Assembly: GCF_002934365.1 (NCBI RefSeq)
Contig: NZ_PTIY01000005.1
Coordinates: 1-64,000 of the forward strand
Origin: Methylobacter tundripaludum
GTDB taxonomy: Bacteria; Pseudomonadota; Gammaproteobacteria; Methylococcales; Methylomonadaceae
Direction: 5' to 3'
Length of the DNA stretch: 64,000 nucleotides
Below are positions 62,525 to 64,000 of the stretch, piece by piece. Positions within the stretch are counted from its first letter, which is position 1. Each line of letters starts with the position of its first letter. Both the position numbers and the translations under genes were made by a program. Under the pieces are notes generated by a model. That model was not told the DNA's origin, did no database searches, and saw only the letters and a program-made list of their open reading frames with translations.

Positions 62525-62829
62525 TGATCCCTATATACACAGTGTGCCGTTAATACATACCGGCATGGTTTCGTGACTTAAGTTCGAACACACTTTTTCC
62601 TGGTTTCCTTGTTACGGCAATTGCTCCTGCGATCCTATCCGCCGCATCCGTGCAGCCGTAAGCGTGACGACTATATGGCATGAAATAAGCTGGTAATTAT
62701 AGCAAATTGTCTGAATAGTGTCGAAGCCGATAGTGTTTTATTCATGACGACTGGGGTAAGCGCCGCCATTGCAGCGTTTTGGAATAATCCTTTTTCTGGC
62801 GCCGCGAAATACCGCGTTAACACACTTCG
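62525..62829. other. 305-bp non-coding region upstream of gyrA
   Basis: It should hold the gyrA promoter. It also contains, at about 62615-62665, a relative of the repeat at 20595-20650 (CGGCAATTGCTCCTGCG, then CCGCATCCGTGCAG). No gene was recognised. Confidence 0.6.
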
Positions 62830-63549
62830 TCAAGCGAATATTTCAGTTAAGAAATTTTGCATCGCGGTCCAGGAACGCCGGTCCGCATCGGGCTGATAAA
62901 CAGTGCCGAATGCCGGATCATTGGCCAGCGGATTGGTGAAGGCATGCATGGTGTTGCCGTAAGCATGCAGCTGCCAGTCCGCGCCTGCTTCGGTCATTTC
63001 CTGTTCGAAAGCAAGCACTTGTTCAGCCGGAACCAGCGGATCGTCCCGTCCACACAAAGCCAGGATCTTTGCCTTGATGGCGGTACCCTGCGTATTGCCG
63101 GGCGGTACCAGCAAACCATGAAAACTAACTACGCCTTTAATATCGGCGCCGGTTCTGGCCAAATCGAGCGAACACAAGCCGCCGAAACAAAAACCGATCG
63201 AGGCGATTTTACTGTCGTCAACCCAAGGCATCAGCTTCACCGCCGCCAAAGCCGCTTTCATGCGCTGTTGCAGCATAGCCCGGTCATCCATAAAAGGCTG
63301 CATGAGCTTCATGTTTTGTTCCGGGCCGGAGCCTAAAACGCCTTTGCCGTACATATCGACCGCAAAGCCGACATAGCCCAAAGCAGCAAGTTTTTTGGCC
63401 TTTTCGGCGACAAACTCGTCCCGTCCGACCCAGGTATGATTGATTAAAACCGCCGGCCTGCGGCCTGAAAGCGCATCGTCAAATGCAAAAAAGGCTTCCA
63501 GCACCACGTCGCCATCCAGATAAGTTACGGTATTCGATATTATTGTCAT
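62830..63549 (-). CDS. Dienelactone hydrolase family protein
   Basis: A 239-residue alpha/beta hydrolase with a Cys nucleophile in IGFCFGGLC, Asp in CGRDDPLVPAEQV and His in GNTMHAFTNP, the DLH-family triad. It also has HTWVGRDEFVAEKAKKLAAL and VDMYGKGVLG. Many such proteins act on lactones or esters of unknown identity; no catechol pathway genes are nearby. Confidence 0.9.
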   Translation of the reverse strand: MTIISNTVTYLDGDVVLEAFFAFDDALSGRRPAVLINHTWVGRDEFVAEKAKKLAALGYVGFAVDMYGKGVLGSGPEQNMKLMQPFMDDRAMLQQRMKAALAAVKLMPWVDDSKIASIGFCFGGLCSLDLARTGADIKGVVSFHGLLVPPGNTQGTAIKAKILALCGRDDPLVPAEQVLAFEQEMTEAGADWQLHAYGNTMHAFTNPLANDPAFGTVYQPDADRRSWTAMQNFLTEIFA

Positions 63550-63576
63550 GGCATTACTCTCGTTACTAAGTCGTTG

Positions 63577-64000
63577 TTATTTTATGCCGCCCGATTCGCG
63601 CAAGGCTTTTAAAAAACCGGCGGAGGCTTCTTCCACCATGTCCAACACCCGTTCAAAGCCGTATTGACCGCCATAATAGGGATCCGGCACTTGGCGTTCA
63701 TTCAAATGCGGAGCGTAATCAAGGAAATATTTAATTTTGGCTTGATGGTGTTCGGGGCAGGCGTTGATCAGGATTGAATAGTTTTCATCATCCATCGCCA
63801 ATAAAAAATCGAAATCCTCGAAGTCGCCATAAGTGACTTGTCTGGCCCGCAAATGGGATAAATCGATGCCGCGCTCAAGAGCGGCCGATTGTGCCCGCAA
63901 GTCCGGCTCATTACCGGTATGATGCGCATGCGTACCGGCTGAATCGATAGCAAAATGCGTTTCCAGATCATGTTCCTTGATCAGCTTTGTAAAAACGCCT
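63577..64000 (-). CDS. Low-molecular-weight protein-tyrosine phosphatase (5' part cut by window edge)
   Basis: The frame is open through the right edge; the in-frame TTG at 63900 is not the start. Upstream codons read AIDSAGTHAHHTGNEPDLRA, the family region after the missing CxGNxCRSP loop. The general acid Asp is in VPDPYYGG, and DFLLAMDDEN and RVLDMVEEA are typical. It is at least 141 residues long here. Either a stand-alone phosphatase or part of a polysaccharide system beyond the window. Confidence 0.88.
   Translation of the reverse strand, partial: GVFTKLIKEHDLETHFAIDSAGTHAHHTGNEPDLRAQSAALERGIDLSHLRARQVTYGDFEDFDFLLAMDDENYSILINACPEHHQAKIKYFLDYAPHLNERQVPDPYYGGQYGFERVLDMVEEASAGFLKALRESGGIK

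Noticed and set aside
62830-63549. Catechol-pathway dienelactone hydrolase
   Set aside because: The triad fits the family, but no other ring-cleavage gene is nearby, so the specific reaction is not claimed.

Overview
The window looks like a piece of a gammaproteobacterial chromosome. The core cluster gyrA-serC-pheA-hisC-tyrA-aroA-cmk-rpsA-ihfB is in the order typical of that class. The complex-I-like/SulP operon and the dispersed palindromic repeats would suit a methanotroph of the Methylococcales, but that placement is inference. No rRNA, tRNA or CRISPR array was recognised.

Positions 1-14688 hold two tandem filamentous prophages (inoviruses) of different lineages, both transcribed mainly on the minus strand. 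Prophage 1 runs off the left edge. Its order, read leftwards, is three small early genes, a Rep_trans/RstA-type replication protein, a probable ssDNA-binding protein, a small membrane protein, coat protein, pIII/TspB-like adhesin, DUF2523/pVI-like protein and Zot/pI ATPase. A DUF3693-like regulator is divergent. Prophage 2 (about 6488-14688) has a gene II/X-type replication protein, ssDNA-binding protein, minor coat, major coat, a strong terminator, a 27-residue membrane peptide, adhesin, DUF2523, Zot and its own pIV secretin. A divergent small regulator and a membrane cargo gene lie at its right end. Direct repeats of a XerC arm (TTATGCGAAGT) at 6327, 6488 and 14678 fit XerC/D-dependent integration at dif. 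The right end also carries an inverted dif-like arm joined by a long hairpin, as in CTX-type attP. The 6400-7094 intergenic region is packed with palindromes.

Positions 14748-31127 hold two complete RND tripartite efflux operons with an SDR/HxlR pair, two TetR regulators with clear palindromic operators, a PPOX-family protein and small membrane proteins. After a repeat-bearing protein and a DUF2490 protein, 32944-43765 is a probable eight-gene operon: two tandem SulP anion transporters followed by hyfB, C, E, F, G and I-like genes. The HyfG-like subunit has lost both Cys pairs that bind NiFe, and no ferredoxin-type subunit is present, so this is not a hydrogenase. Coupling of a complex-I-like module to anion (possibly bicarbonate) transport is the working idea.

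Positions 44449-64000 are ordinary core genome: galU, an alpha/beta hydrolase, DUF445, lpd, DUF2835, htpX, a PQQ-type beta-propeller dehydrogenase, a NUDIX hydrolase, ihfB, rpsA, the aromatic amino-acid and serine genes, gyrA, a dienelactone hydrolase family protein and a truncated low-molecular-weight phosphatase at the right edge.
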